64,000 nucleotides of DNA from Maricaulis sp034670125. GTDB lineage: Bacteria > Pseudomonadota > Alphaproteobacteria > Caulobacterales > Maricaulaceae. The notes below the pieces were generated by a model. It was not told the DNA's origin. It saw only the letters and a program-made list of their open reading frames with translations, and did not search any database. Positions 30,316 through 38,427 of the stretch are shown here, in pieces. The first letter of the stretch is position 1, and each line of letters begins with the position of its first letter. The DNA is taken from contig NZ_JAXMOC010000001.1 in assembly GCF_034670125.1 (NCBI RefSeq), positions 679,984 to 743,983 of the forward strand, written 5' to 3'. The position numbers and the translations under genes were made by a program.

Positions 30316-31367
30316 GAGGGCGACCAGCCCTCCTCGCCCTTCTCTGCCGCTTCCGCTGCGGCCTTCTCGGCGCGCCGGTTCTGCAGCACAATTTCCCAGG
30401 CGCTGCCGCACAATGCCTTTACGCCATCACCCGAGACTCCCGACAGCGTCATCACAGGCTTGCCGCTGGCCGCTTCGAGCTCGGCGCGCTTTTCGGCCAC
30501 CATGGTCTCGTCCATCGCGTCGATCTTGTTGAGTGCGAGGATTTCCTGTTTCTCGGGCAGACCGTCACCATAGGCTTCAAGCTCGCCGCGGACGGTCTTG
30601 TATGCAGCGACGACGTCGTCCTGGGTCCCGTCGATCAGGTGAATCAGCGAGGCGCAACGTTCGATATGACCGAGGAAGCGGTCGCCGATCCCGGCGCCTT
30701 CATGAGCGCCTTCGATCAGGCCGGGAATGTCGGCCACGATGAAGCGTGAGCCAGGGCCCAGATCAACCACGCCGAGATTGGGATAAAGCGTTGTGAACGG
30801 GTAGGCGGCAATCTTCGGATTGGCCTTGCTGACGACCGAAAGGAAGGTCGATTTGCCGGCATTGGGCAGCCCGACCAGGCCGACATCGGCGATCAGCTTC
30901 AGCCGAAGCCAGATCCAGCGCTCTTCGCCCGGCCAGCCCGGAATGGTCTTGCGCGGTGCCTGATTGGTGGAGGTCTTGAAGTGTGAATTGCCCTTGCCGC
31001 CATCGCCGCCCCGGGCCAGCAGAACGCGCTGCCCGACTTCGGTCAGATCGGCGAGGATTTCTTCCTTGTCCTCGTCAAGCAGCTGGGTGCCAGCGGGAAC
31101 CTGCAACACCACATCCTCGCCACCGGATCCTGTGCGGTTGCGGCCCATGCCGTGCATGCCTGTATCGGCCTTGAAGTGCTGCTTGTAGCGGTAGTCGATC
31201 AGCGTGTTCAGGCCCTCAACCGCCTCCACCCAGACATCACCGCCCTTGCCGCCATCACCGCCATCCGGGCCGCCATACTCGACATAGGCTTCGCGCCGGA
31301 AAGACACGCAGCCGCCGCCTCCGTTGCCGGAGCGCACATAGACTTTGGCTTGGTCGAGGAATTTCAT
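30312..31367 (-). CDS. obgE: GTPase ObgE/CgtA
   Basis: This GTPase is essential in 50S assembly and stress responses. The 351 residues have the glycine-rich Obg fold (MKFLDQAKVYVRSGNGGGGC, residues 1-158) and a G domain. The latter shows G1 GLPNAGKSTFLSVVSKA, switch region AYPFTTLYPNLGVV, G3 DIPGLIEGAHEGAGIGDRFL and G4 LNKID. The C-terminus ends with an acidic/Lys-rich tail. The gene is close to rpmA and rplU, the usual context, with a GNAT gene inserted between. Confidence 0.97.
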   Translation of the reverse strand: MKFLDQAKVYVRSGNGGGGCVSFRREAYVEYGGPDGGDGGKGGDVWVEAVEGLNTLIDYRYKQHFKADTGMHGMGRNRTGSGGEDVVLQVPAGTQLLDEDKEEILADLTEVGQRVLLARGGDGGKGNSHFKTSTNQAPRKTIPGWPGEERWIWLRLKLIADVGLVGLPNAGKSTFLSVVSKANPKIAAYPFTTLYPNLGVVDLGPGSRFIVADIPGLIEGAHEGAGIGDRFLGHIERCASLIHLIDGTQDDVVAAYKTVRGELEAYGDGLPEKQEILALNKIDAMDETMVAEKRAELEAASGKPVMTLSGVSGDGVKALCGSAWEIVLQNRRAEKAAAEAAEKGEEGWSPS

Positions 31368-31594
31368 GGTGTCAGCTTTATGTCGGCAACAGGTTGAACC
31401 GAGAGTTCTTATAGGAAAACGCTGATGAGTTCAGCGCGTTTCTTCCGTAAGCGCGCATGGCGGCTACCTCAATTCGCCTGACTGGACGCCCAAGCGCGTG
31501 CCGCCGCCGCTTGTGGCCGGTCAGACCAGGCTGTACGGACCGGAAACCAGACCCCAGGATACGCGAATTGATGGAGGCCCTCCGTTGATGGCCG

Positions 31595-32116
31595 TTAGAG
31601 CTGCAAGGACAATTGGTGCATGTCTGCCGGTCCCATGCGGGCCATCGAAAACGCGCGAACGCCTTTGCCCTCGTGGCAGAAGCCGAGTTTCTCCAGCACC
31701 CGCCCAGATGCCGGGTTGTCGGTGTAGTACCCGGCGATCACACGGCGCGTGCCAAGGGTGTCACGAGCATAATCGACCAACCCCTGTCCAAGTTCCGTCG
31801 CGAGGCCGCGCCCCCACCACGGCTTTCCAATCCAGTACCCGATCTCCCAATCTGCATCGGATGTGCGTTTGAACACGCCGCCGCCACCGATGACTTCACG
31901 GTCCATTTCGACTGACAGCGACAGATTGCTGCCCGGTTGCCAGCTGGCGCGTGTTGTGATGACCCACATTTCTGCGGCGAGCGTCGGATAGGGGTGGGGA
32001 ACGCGGGCGGTGTTCTTCGCCACGTCATAATCACCCAGATAGGTCGAGATGTTCTCGGCGTCTTCCAGTTCGGGAAGCCGCATCACCAGGCGTTCTGTCT
32101 CAATCCGCGGGCCCAT
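31595..32116 (-). CDS. GNAT-family N-acetyltransferase (RimJ/RimL-like)
   Basis: This 173-residue acetyltransferase of Acetyltransf_3 type has IETERLVMRLPELEDAENIS at the N-terminus and VIGGGGVFKRTSDADWEIGY in the core. The acetyl-CoA loop is KPWWGRGLATELGQGLVDYA, and NPASGRVLEKLGFCHEGKG follows. It lies between the rplU-rpmA terminator and obgE on the same strand, so it likely has its own promoter. The substrate is unknown. Confidence 0.88.
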   Translation of the reverse strand: MGPRIETERLVMRLPELEDAENISTYLGDYDVAKNTARVPHPYPTLAAEMWVITTRASWQPGSNLSLSVEMDREVIGGGGVFKRTSDADWEIGYWIGKPWWGRGLATELGQGLVDYARDTLGTRRVIAGYYTDNPASGRVLEKLGFCHEGKGVRAFSMARMGPADMHQLSLQL

Positions 32117-32143
32117 GAGCCTCTCCTCGCGGGGGGAACAAAG

Positions 32144-32176
32144 AAAAAGGGGAGGCGGTGGTCCGTCTCCCCTTTT
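32144..32176 (-). terminator. Terminator of the rplU-rpmA operon
   Basis: On the minus strand AAAAGGGGAGACGG pairs with CCGCCTCCCCTTTT (one G-U type mismatch) and is followed by TTTTTCTTTG. The symmetric A/T flanks could make it bidirectional. It lies about 60 bases after the rpmA stop. Confidence 0.88.
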
Positions 32177-32237
32177 AACGCGTGTGGCGTTCCCGGACCT
32201 GCCTGTTCAAGACACGGTCCGGATATGTGCGAACCGC

Positions 32238-32507
32238 TTATTCAGCCGCTTTGGCAATCGGCTCTACCGAGACGAAGGCCTTGCCGCCGGACTTCTTCGC
32301 GAAGACCACGCGGCCTTCGGTAAGCGCAAAGAGGGTGTGGTCCTTGCCCATGCCGACATTGGCGCCCGGGTTCACCTTGGTGCCGCGCTGACGCACGATG
32401 ATGTTGCCGGGAATGACTTCCTGGCCGCCATATTTCTTCACACCAAGGCGGCGACCTGCGGAGTCGCGACCGTTACGGGATGAACCGCCTGCTTTTTTGT
32501 GAGCCAT
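32238..32507 (-). CDS. rpmA: 50S ribosomal protein L27
   Basis: This 89-residue ribosomal protein sits near the peptidyl transferase centre. It begins MAHKKAGGSSRNGRDSAGRR and contains LGVKKYGGQEVIPGNIIVRQ, both diagnostic. It follows rplU after 15 bases with a GAGGA Shine-Dalgarno sequence. Confidence 0.98.
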   Translation of the reverse strand: MAHKKAGGSSRNGRDSAGRRLGVKKYGGQEVIPGNIIVRQRGTKVNPGANVGMGKDHTLFALTEGRVVFAKKSGGKAFVSVEPIAKAAE

Positions 32508-32522
32508 TGATCAGTCCTCCGA

Positions 32523-33200
32523 TTACTTGGCCAGCGCCTTGGCGGCGTTGATCCAGTCGTTTTTCTCTGCCTTGGCCTTGAGACCGGTGATGGTCTCGCT
32601 CAGGGCGTCCAGGTCAGCATCGGTCCAGGCTGCGATCTGCGCAAACGTGGTGATGCCGGCTTCGTTCAGCTTGGTGGCCAGGGCCGGGCCGACGCCCGTC
32701 AGCTCGGTCAGCGCGTCGGCAGCTGCAGCTTTCGGCGCGGCTGCTTTCTTGGCCGGAGCCTTTTCAGCCTTCGGCGCGGCAGCTTTCGGTGCAGCGGCTT
32801 TCGGAGCGGCCTTGGCTTTCGCCTTGGGTGCTTCTGCGGCTTTCGGAGCAGCCGTGGTCGACTTCAGCGCGGTCTTGGCCTTCTCGCCCGGTGCGACGAT
32901 CTCGGCGATCCGCACAACCGTGCCCCACTGGCGGTGGCCCTTGGTGCGGCGGTAGTTCTGACGGCGGCGCTTCTTGAAGACGATGATCTTGCGGGCGCGG
33001 TTGGTGTCCAGCAGCTCGCCGATCACCTGGGCGCCATCAACGGTCGGCGAGCCAACCGTGACGCCGGCGTCCGAGCCGAGCATCAGCACATCACCGAGGT
33101 CGAGCGTGTCGCCGGCGGCGCCCTCGAGTTTCTCGATGCGAATTTCGTCGCCGGCGGCAACGCGGTATTGCTTACCGCCGGTCTTGATCACTGCAAACAT
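32523..33200 (-). CDS. rplU: 50S ribosomal protein L21 with C-terminal HhH extension
   Basis: The first ~103 residues are canonical L21 (MFAVIKTGGKQYRVAAGDEI, KKRRRQNYRRTKGHRQWGTV, and a VRI motif). They are followed by a Lys/Ala/Pro linker (about 104-160) and a helix-hairpin-helix domain (about 163-225) with LTGVGPALATKLNEAGITTF. The total is 225 residues, about twice a bacterial L21. Similar tails are known in some alphaproteobacterial L21 proteins. ATG 33200 was chosen over an upstream frame because it gives the standard N-terminus. Confidence 0.96.
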   Translation of the reverse strand: MFAVIKTGGKQYRVAAGDEIRIEKLEGAAGDTLDLGDVLMLGSDAGVTVGSPTVDGAQVIGELLDTNRARKIIVFKKRRRQNYRRTKGHRQWGTVVRIAEIVAPGEKAKTALKSTTAAPKAAEAPKAKAKAAPKAAAPKAAAPKAEKAPAKKAAAPKAAAADALTELTGVGPALATKLNEAGITTFAQIAAWTDADLDALSETITGLKAKAEKNDWINAAKALAK

Positions 33201-33347
33201 GATCTTCTCTGTCCTTTTGTCCGATCCGTCCGGTGCCTGCGGGATCACCCTGATCCTGTACGCCCGGCGGGTCCTTTTTCTTCACTCCGTATGCCCGGAG
33301 CGTTGTTCGTGATTTATGGGCCCGCGACGGCTGGCCGCGCGAGCAGG

Positions 33348-33372
33348 AGCGGGCGTTATACGCATGCCCGCT
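33348..33372. repeat. Inverted repeat between rplU and the lipoprotein gene
   Basis: AGCGGGC (33348-33354) pairs with GCCCGCT (33366-33372). It lies about 36 bases past the lipoprotein gene stop and within the rplU upstream region. It could be a weak terminator of the minus-strand lipoprotein gene; no T-tract follows. The rest of the 207-base gap holds no recognised feature. Confidence 0.4.
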
Positions 33373-33407
33373 TCGGAGTCAATCAGTCAAACCGGTTGAG
33401 ATGCGCG

Positions 33408-33719
33408 TTATTGGCCCGGACCGGTAAATGAATCCGGACGAGCCTCGCCCCGATTTCCATCGCGCACCGAGTCCACACCCTGCCGGACGCGTTCCTGGTA
33501 AGCCTCCCACTCGGCCTCGGTGTAGCAGATGCGCTCGCGCTGCCGTGTGCCGGTGACCTGGATACGTCGACAGGTGAAACGATCACCTTCACTTGTGACA
33601 CCCTGATCGGGAAGGGCTTGAGCCACTTCATCGTCAGATGTGGTTGCGCAGCCCGCGACCGCGGTGAGCGTCGCAGCGCCGAGCAGGCAGGCGAAAGCCT
33701 TGAAGTGAAAACTGGTCAT
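33408..33719 (-). CDS. Small outer-membrane or periplasmic lipoprotein
   Basis: This 103-residue predicted lipoprotein of unknown function has a signal peptide with lipobox TAVAGC, so the mature protein starts at the cysteine about residue 22. The mature part has two more cysteines (FTCRRI and RERICYTEAEWEAY) spaced as in a family of short alphaproteobacterial exported proteins, and a polar tail. ATG 33719 was preferred because the signal peptide then begins correctly. It is monocistronic. Confidence 0.75.
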   Translation of the reverse strand: MTSFHFKAFACLLGAATLTAVAGCATTSDDEVAQALPDQGVTSEGDRFTCRRIQVTGTRQRERICYTEAEWEAYQERVRQGVDSVRDGNRGEARPDSFTGPGQ

Positions 33720-33873
33720 ACCAAACACGAACCCCTGATTTTTCTGGTTTGTCGCGACCTTAGTGGGGACGATGCGGGTTGGCAAAACCAATTTTGCGCC
33801 GGTCGGTCGCATTGTTCACCGCATCCGCCCCTTGATTTTGTTGCGCCAGTCGGTCAAAACCCCGCTTCCCCGC

Positions 33874-33963
33874 GGAGAGGTGCCGGAGTGGTCGATCGGG
33901 GCGGTCTCGAAAACCGTTGAGCGCGCAAGCGTTCCGAGGGTTCGAATCCCTCTCTCTCCGCCA
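33874..33963 (+). tRNA. tRNA-Ser (anticodon CGA)
   Basis: This is a 90-base tRNA with a 7-bp acceptor stem (GGAGAGG with TCTCTCC, one G-U), a long variable arm (GAGCGCGCAAGCGTTC) typical of class II tRNAs, a T arm with GGTTCGAATCC, discriminator G and an encoded CCA. The anticodon loop CTCGAAA puts CGA at 33908-33910, reading UCG codons. It is on the plus strand at the left border of the accessory region. Confidence 0.95.
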
Positions 33964-33990
33964 CATATCTTCCTGAAATAATTAGATAAA
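33962..33990 (+). repeat. Imperfect direct repeat, left copy
   Basis: This 29-base AT-rich sequence begins in the CCA end of tRNA-Ser. It matches the copy at 34833-34861 in 23 of 29 positions without gaps, with CACATATC and GATAAA at the ends identical. Together they flank the IS6-family remnant. Confidence 0.5.
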
Positions 33991-34079
33991 GTGGCGCCGC
34001 GGATTTCCCTCGGTGTTTTCGCGGCAGTGTCAGAGGAACTTTGGCTTGAGCGTGGAGTCCGGGTTTCGTCGTGTCGCTC

Positions 34080-34777
34080 GATCAGTAGGTCGTTCAAATA
34101 TATCAAGGCCTCTCGCGAGATCATCCGCCTTGCGGTGACGATGTATATCCGTTTCCCGCTGACGCTTCGAAACGTGGAGGACCTGCTGCACGAACGCGGC
34201 AGCGGCATCACGCACGTGATGGTGCGGTTCTGGTGGAACCCGTTCGGACCACTATTCGCTGGTGAGATCCGAAAACGCCGCGCCCAGAACACGAACTACT
34301 CGAACTGGGCGTGGCATCTCGACGAGGTTTTCGAGCGCATCAATGGAGAACTCCACTACTTCTGGCGCGCCGTCGACAACGAAGGGGAAGTTCTCGAGGC
34401 GTATGTCACCAAACGCCGGAATCGCGTGGCGGCGCTGCGATTCTTTTCGCAGAACGACGAAGCGATATGGGGCGCCGGACCAAGTCGTCACCGACAGACT
34501 GCTGTCCTACAAGGCCGCGTTTCGTGATGTCGGAATTGCCGGCCGTCACGCAACCGGGAGGTGGCTCAACAATCCGGCCGAAAATTCGCATCAGCCGCTC
34601 AGGCGGCGAGAGAAAGTCATGACGCGGTTCAGGTCTATGCGAAGCCTTCTAAAGTTTGCCGCGGTCCAAACCTCAGTTCACAACCAGCTCAATCCCGAAC
34701 GCCATTTTTGCCGCCGCGAAAATTTCAAGGAGAACCGCGCCCGGGCCCCGGCCGAATGGCGCCAACTCGCCGCCTGA
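34080..34777 (+). pseudogene. IS6-family transposase remnant, frameshifted
   Basis: A DDE transposase of the IS6 family is split over two frames. The first frame carries an N-terminal helix region (REIIRLAVTMYIRFPLTLR) and the first catalytic aspartate in WHLDEVFERINGELHYFWRA. The second frame carries VVTDRLLSYKAAFRDVG (second Asp) and PAENSHQPLRRREKVMTRF (Glu). The break is one base in the TTTT run at 34444-34447: removing one T restores RFFRRTTKRYG and a single frame. No good start codon is visible at the 5' end. The terminal inverted repeats of the element were not found. I read it as a decayed insertion sequence. Confidence 0.85.
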
Positions 34778-34832
34778 ATCGAGGTCGGTGGTCGAATTCG
34801 GAGGCTGGTTGGCGTTTGCCTGGCGTCACCGA

Positions 34833-34861
34833 CACATATCCTGCTGTATTAAATCGATAAA
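34833..34861 (+). repeat. Imperfect direct repeat, right copy
   Basis: Second copy of the 29-base repeat at the tRNA-Ser end (23/29 identity), located 55 bases after the transposase remnant. The remaining bases up to 35001 hold no recognised feature. Confidence 0.5.
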
Positions 34862-35001
34862 ATCGAGAAACGGCCGCTTTGTTGCGCCGCCGTTCGGCGT
34901 TCGGGTGCCCGCCTGTCACGAACGAGCGGGTTGCAATCAACCGGTCGCGATGTCGTCGGGATCAACCGGGCCAGGGGTCAAAAAGGGCCCGGACCGTTTG
35001 T

Positions 35002-36174
35002 TTATTCGGGGCCGGACGTGAGGCCGTTGGCGATCAAGAAGTCGCGGGCTGTGTCGATCACGTGCGCTTGTTGAGCATCGGACATGGCGCTGAACAGGGG
35101 CAGTCTCACCAAGGTTCGAGCGGCGTTGCACGTCACGTCGAGTTCGCCATGCGCCCGTCCGTAGAGCCTGCCTCCGGGGGTCAGGTGCAGGGGAACATAA
35201 TGCGGGGCAGCCACGATACCGCATTTTTTCATCGCCTCGCAGAAGCCGTCGCGCAGCTGATGCGTGGGCAGACGCAGGTGATAGATATGGGCGTTGTGTT
35301 CGGCCTTGGCCGGAATCTGCGGCGCGGTCACACCGGAGACGCCTGAGAAGACGTCGTGGTATCGCGACCACAGCCTCATGCGCTTGATCGTAAGGTCATC
35401 GATCCGCTCCACTTGCCCGAGCAGGACAGCCGAGGCCAGTTCGCTGAGCAGATATGAGGACCCCAGGACCAACCATTCATACTTGCTTTCCTGTCCCCGA
35501 AGGAAGTCGGCGCGATTGGTCCCCTTGTCTCGAATGAATTCCGCCTTTCGTCGATCCTCCTCCTGATTGACAAGAAGTGCGCCACCTTCGCCACAGGAGA
35601 TGTTCTTCGTATGATGAAAGCTGATCCCGGCGAGGCGTCCGAAGCTCCCGAGAGGTTGGCCCATCCAGCGGGCCCCCAAGGCCTGTGCCGCGTCCTCCAG
35701 AATGTCGATGCCATGGGTGTCGGCGACGGCGCAAAGGGCATCCATGTCGCAGGCGACACCCGCGTAGTGCACGACCATGATCGCGCGAGTCCGGTCTGTG
35801 ATCGCCGCTTCGGCCTTCAACGGGCAGATGTTCAGGGTCACCGGGTCAACATCGACGAACACCGGGACAACGCCGCGGATGGCGAATGCATTGGCCGTTG
35901 AGACGAAAGTGAATGAGGGCATGATGACTTCGTCCCCCGGCTTCATGTCGGTGATGAGTGCCATCATCTCGAGCGCCGCGGTGCAGGACGGGACGACATA
36001 GGCTTCCAGGCTTTTGGACAAGGCCGATATGCGGGCTTCGCATTCCCGGGTGAAGCGGCCACCGCCCTCCAGGCGGCCTTCATCCACCGAGGCCTGCAGG
36101 TGCGCCATTTCGAGTGGCGAATAATCGGGTTTGCAAAACGGGACAGAGACGAGATTGTCATCCGGTGATGGCAT
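35002..36174 (-). CDS. DegT/DnrJ/EryC1/StrS-family sugar aminotransferase (WecE-like)
   Basis: This 390-residue PLP enzyme most resembles dTDP-4-amino-4,6-dideoxygalactose transaminase (WecE). Visible features are the substrate loop EGGGRFTRECEARI, VPSCTAALEMMALI, SFTFVSTANAFAIRG, the aspartate in ILEDAAQALGARW and the PLP lysine in SFHHTKNISCGEGGALLVN. The reaction is presumably PLP-dependent transamination of a nucleotide-linked keto sugar. ATG 36174 was chosen over a longer frame. It is divergent from the flippase-like gene and marks the start of a surface-glycan cluster. Confidence 0.9.
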   Translation of the reverse strand: MPSPDDNLVSVPFCKPDYSPLEMAHLQASVDEGRLEGGGRFTRECEARISALSKSLEAYVVPSCTAALEMMALITDMKPGDEVIMPSFTFVSTANAFAIRGVVPVFVDVDPVTLNICPLKAEAAITDRTRAIMVVHYAGVACDMDALCAVADTHGIDILEDAAQALGARWMGQPLGSFGRLAGISFHHTKNISCGEGGALLVNQEEDRRKAEFIRDKGTNRADFLRGQESKYEWLVLGSSYLLSELASAVLLGQVERIDDLTIKRMRLWSRYHDVFSGVSGVTAPQIPAKAEHNAHIYHLRLPTHQLRDGFCEAMKKCGIVAAPHYVPLHLTPGGRLYGRAHGELDVTCNAARTLVRLPLFSAMSDAQQAHVIDTARDFLIANGLTSGPE

Positions 36175-36314
36175 GGTAGGAAGTCCGCCTTGGTTAGCCG
36201 GTCGTCCTGCCTTGTCGTTCGGTGGACACAACGGAGCCGATCCTGATTCACTAGCCAATAACGCGCGGCGCGCCAACCGGTGTCCGCGATCCGGGTGAAA
36301 TTGGGACGGTTGGC

Positions 36315-37307
36315 ATGCCGGACCGGTTCGTGCGGATTGTTACAGGGCTGGGCTCAGTCCTAGAGGGGGTGGAGTTGAGATACACCGCGCCAGTGCTGAT
36401 CCTGGTTCTGGTCGCAGGCGGCCTGTGGCTGGTTCCGCTGGACCGGTGGGTCGCGGTGTTGAATGCCTCCGACCCGTCTTGGCTTGTCTGGGCTTCGTTG
36501 TCTGTTGTTGTGATCCAGTCGACCGAGGCCGCCCGACTGGTATGTCTGAGCACGCTGCCCGTTGGCATGTGGCGCTCGGTGGCCAAGATCACATGCGCCG
36601 CAGGTGCCATTTCCCTCCTGCCGTCGGGTTGGTTCGGCGGTGACGCCTACCGGGGGCACGCGGCATCAAAGATGGGACTTGGCCTGAGCGGCGCCGTCTC
36701 GGCTGTCCTGCTATCGCGCGTGATCGGTCTGTTCGCGACCTTGGGCCTGACCGGTATCGCCGCCCTGCTTCTGGCGCCCGGCCACGGCGGTGTCGGATTG
36801 ACACTGGGACTGGAGGGGGCTGTCGGGGTCCTGGCCATTGGCGGCAGTCTGGCTGTCGTCGCTGCCGCCAGCTTCATGCTTCTGCGCAAAACAACGCTTG
36901 CCCGACAATTTCAACAATTCCTGCGCAATACCGTTTTGGCGGTCACGGCGACGCCACGGCACCGGTTGGTCATGGCGGTCGTGTTGGGATTGGGAACGGC
37001 AATCGCGCGCGCCGCCCTGCTTTGGGTCGCCGCAAAATCTGTCGGCACCTCACTCAACCTCGATGTTGCGCTTCTGATCGGTGGGCTGGCTCTGATCGTG
37101 ACCATTGTTCCGGTGGTGGGGACGACAGTGGGCGTTCGCGAAGCCGTCGTGGCTGGTTTGCTGGCCGGATTCGGGGTCGATGCGCCGTCGGCGATCTCCA
37201 TTTCCGTTCTGGCCCGCCTCGTGACCGCGTTGACCTGCGTCACCGCGTGGGGCGCCTTGGCGGCCGCCGAGCGGGTTTGGCCTCCGCAGATTGCCGGGAA
37301 ACCCTGA
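36315..37307 (+). CDS. LPG-synthase-TM/UPF0104-type polytopic membrane protein (flippase-like)
   Basis: This 330-residue membrane protein has about eight hydrophobic segments and the PF03706 motif region LPSGWFGGDAYRGHAASKMG after the second or third helix. LSRVIGLFATLGLTG and VPVVGTTVGVREAVVAGLL are further family features. The family includes the flippase half of MprF and uncharacterised AglD-like proteins that are associated with glycolipid export. It begins a six-gene operon; the next gene starts 1 base after its stop. A lipid-linked glycan or its flipping is plausible. Confidence 0.82.
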   Translation: MPDRFVRIVTGLGSVLEGVELRYTAPVLILVLVAGGLWLVPLDRWVAVLNASDPSWLVWASLSVVVIQSTEAARLVCLSTLPVGMWRSVAKITCAAGAISLLPSGWFGGDAYRGHAASKMGLGLSGAVSAVLLSRVIGLFATLGLTGIAALLLAPGHGGVGLTLGLEGAVGVLAIGGSLAVVAAASFMLLRKTTLARQFQQFLRNTVLAVTATPRHRLVMAVVLGLGTAIARAALLWVAAKSVGTSLNLDVALLIGGLALIVTIVPVVGTTVGVREAVVAGLLAGFGVDAPSAISISVLARLVTALTCVTAWGALAAAERVWPPQIAGKP

Positions 37308-37308
37308 C

Positions 37309-38427
37309 ATGACCGAACTCACCTTCGTGACCGGAGCTCCCCGGTCCGGCACAGGATTGTTGGCGGCGCGTCTGGCGAAGGGTCCGGGACGCCGCTGTGT
37401 CTCGCAACCCGCGCCCCTGCTTTTGACCGGTCTGAAGCGGTCTTTCCTTGCCCAGCGTGGCGCGCCGGACCTGCTGGCAACCTATCCGCTGTCGGACCAG
37501 CAATTCGGCACTTATACGCCGCCGGATGAGTTCACGGGCTTTCTCGGGGCGGCACGCCCGAGCCGCGACGATTGGGAAAGCTGGTTGACATCGATGGTTG
37601 GTTACTCCGGCCAGTATACTCGACCCGCAACGCCTCTGGCCGGTCTTGGAGCCCTGTTGAGACAGGTCCCCATCGGCGCGTTGTGTCGGTATCTCGACGC
37701 GAACTACACGGAGCCCGGAGGGGCCACGGCGATCGTCTGGAAAGAGACGTTTGCCGAAGAATTTGTGCCAGCAATTCTGCAAGCCGGACATTCTTGCGTC
37801 CTGATCCTGCGCGATCCGCGAGACAGTATTGCGTCGCAAACGGGCGGGAGGGGCGAGCAGTTTGCCGGCGACCCGAGGCCGCTATTGTTCATGTGTCGAC
37901 AGTGGCGCAAGTCTGCCCTTTATGCGTTGGCCCTGAAAGACTGTCCCGGTTTCTACATGGTGCGTTACGAGGACTTGGTCGAGGCCCCTGTTTCCACGCT
38001 TTGCGATCACCTGCCGCCGGAAATCGCTCCGGATGCAGATGCGATCAGGTCGGCGGACAACACGCCGCGCAATTCCTCTTTTGATTCTGGCGATGCAAGC
38101 CCGGTGCAACCGATAGGCCGGTACAAGGATCACCTCGCGCCGGAGACCAGTGCCTTTATCGAGGCGCTCTGTGCCGCGGAAATGAGCGCGTTCGGGTACG
38201 GGACGACGATGAGCCCGGCCGAGCGGTCCACAATTGTGAAACGGGGATGTCCAGACACGGCAGTCGGTCGTCCCGAGTTGTCGTTCTATGCATGGTGCGA
38301 CCGTCATCGTGATGACGAGCTGGCGCGGCTCGAAGCGATCGACCGCCCGGACGGGAAATTCATGCGGGAGGCTTTCATCTTCGAGCGGGCCTTCGCCCGC
38401 TTGCGGGCGGCGGGGAGCGGTCAATGA
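37309..38427 (+). CDS. Sulfotransferase family protein 1
   Basis: This 372-residue PAPS-dependent-type sulfotransferase has the 5'-phosphosulfate loop FVTGAPRSGTGLLAARL (residues about 6-22) and the 3'-phosphate binding region CVLILRDPRDSIASQ (Arg and Ser at the usual places). A later region, YMVRYEDLVEAP, is the typical dimer/substrate segment. ATG 37309 follows the previous stop by one base, and its stop overlaps the next ATG (ATGA). It presumably adds sulfate to a surface carbohydrate or lipid. It could also bind a phosphorylated substrate without transferring sulfate. Confidence 0.87.
   Translation: MTELTFVTGAPRSGTGLLAARLAKGPGRRCVSQPAPLLLTGLKRSFLAQRGAPDLLATYPLSDQQFGTYTPPDEFTGFLGAARPSRDDWESWLTSMVGYSGQYTRPATPLAGLGALLRQVPIGALCRYLDANYTEPGGATAIVWKETFAEEFVPAILQAGHSCVLILRDPRDSIASQTGGRGEQFAGDPRPLLFMCRQWRKSALYALALKDCPGFYMVRYEDLVEAPVSTLCDHLPPEIAPDADAIRSADNTPRNSSFDSGDASPVQPIGRYKDHLAPETSAFIEALCAAEMSAFGYGTTMSPAERSTIVKRGCPDTAVGRPELSFYAWCDRHRDDELARLEAIDRPDGKFMREAFIFERAFARLRAAGSGQ

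Noticed and set aside
33760..33966. Minus-strand open frame across the tRNA-Ser gene
   Set aside because: It is antisense to a well-folded tRNA, so it is not a gene.
34080..34777. Possible programmed frameshift in the IS6-like transposase
   Set aside because: IS6-family transposases are normally made from one frame and no start codon or inverted repeats are visible, so decay or sequence error is simpler.
33874..36174. Prophage or integrative element at tRNA-Ser
   Set aside because: No integrase, phage structural or replication genes are visible; only the IS6 remnant and imperfect repeats remain.
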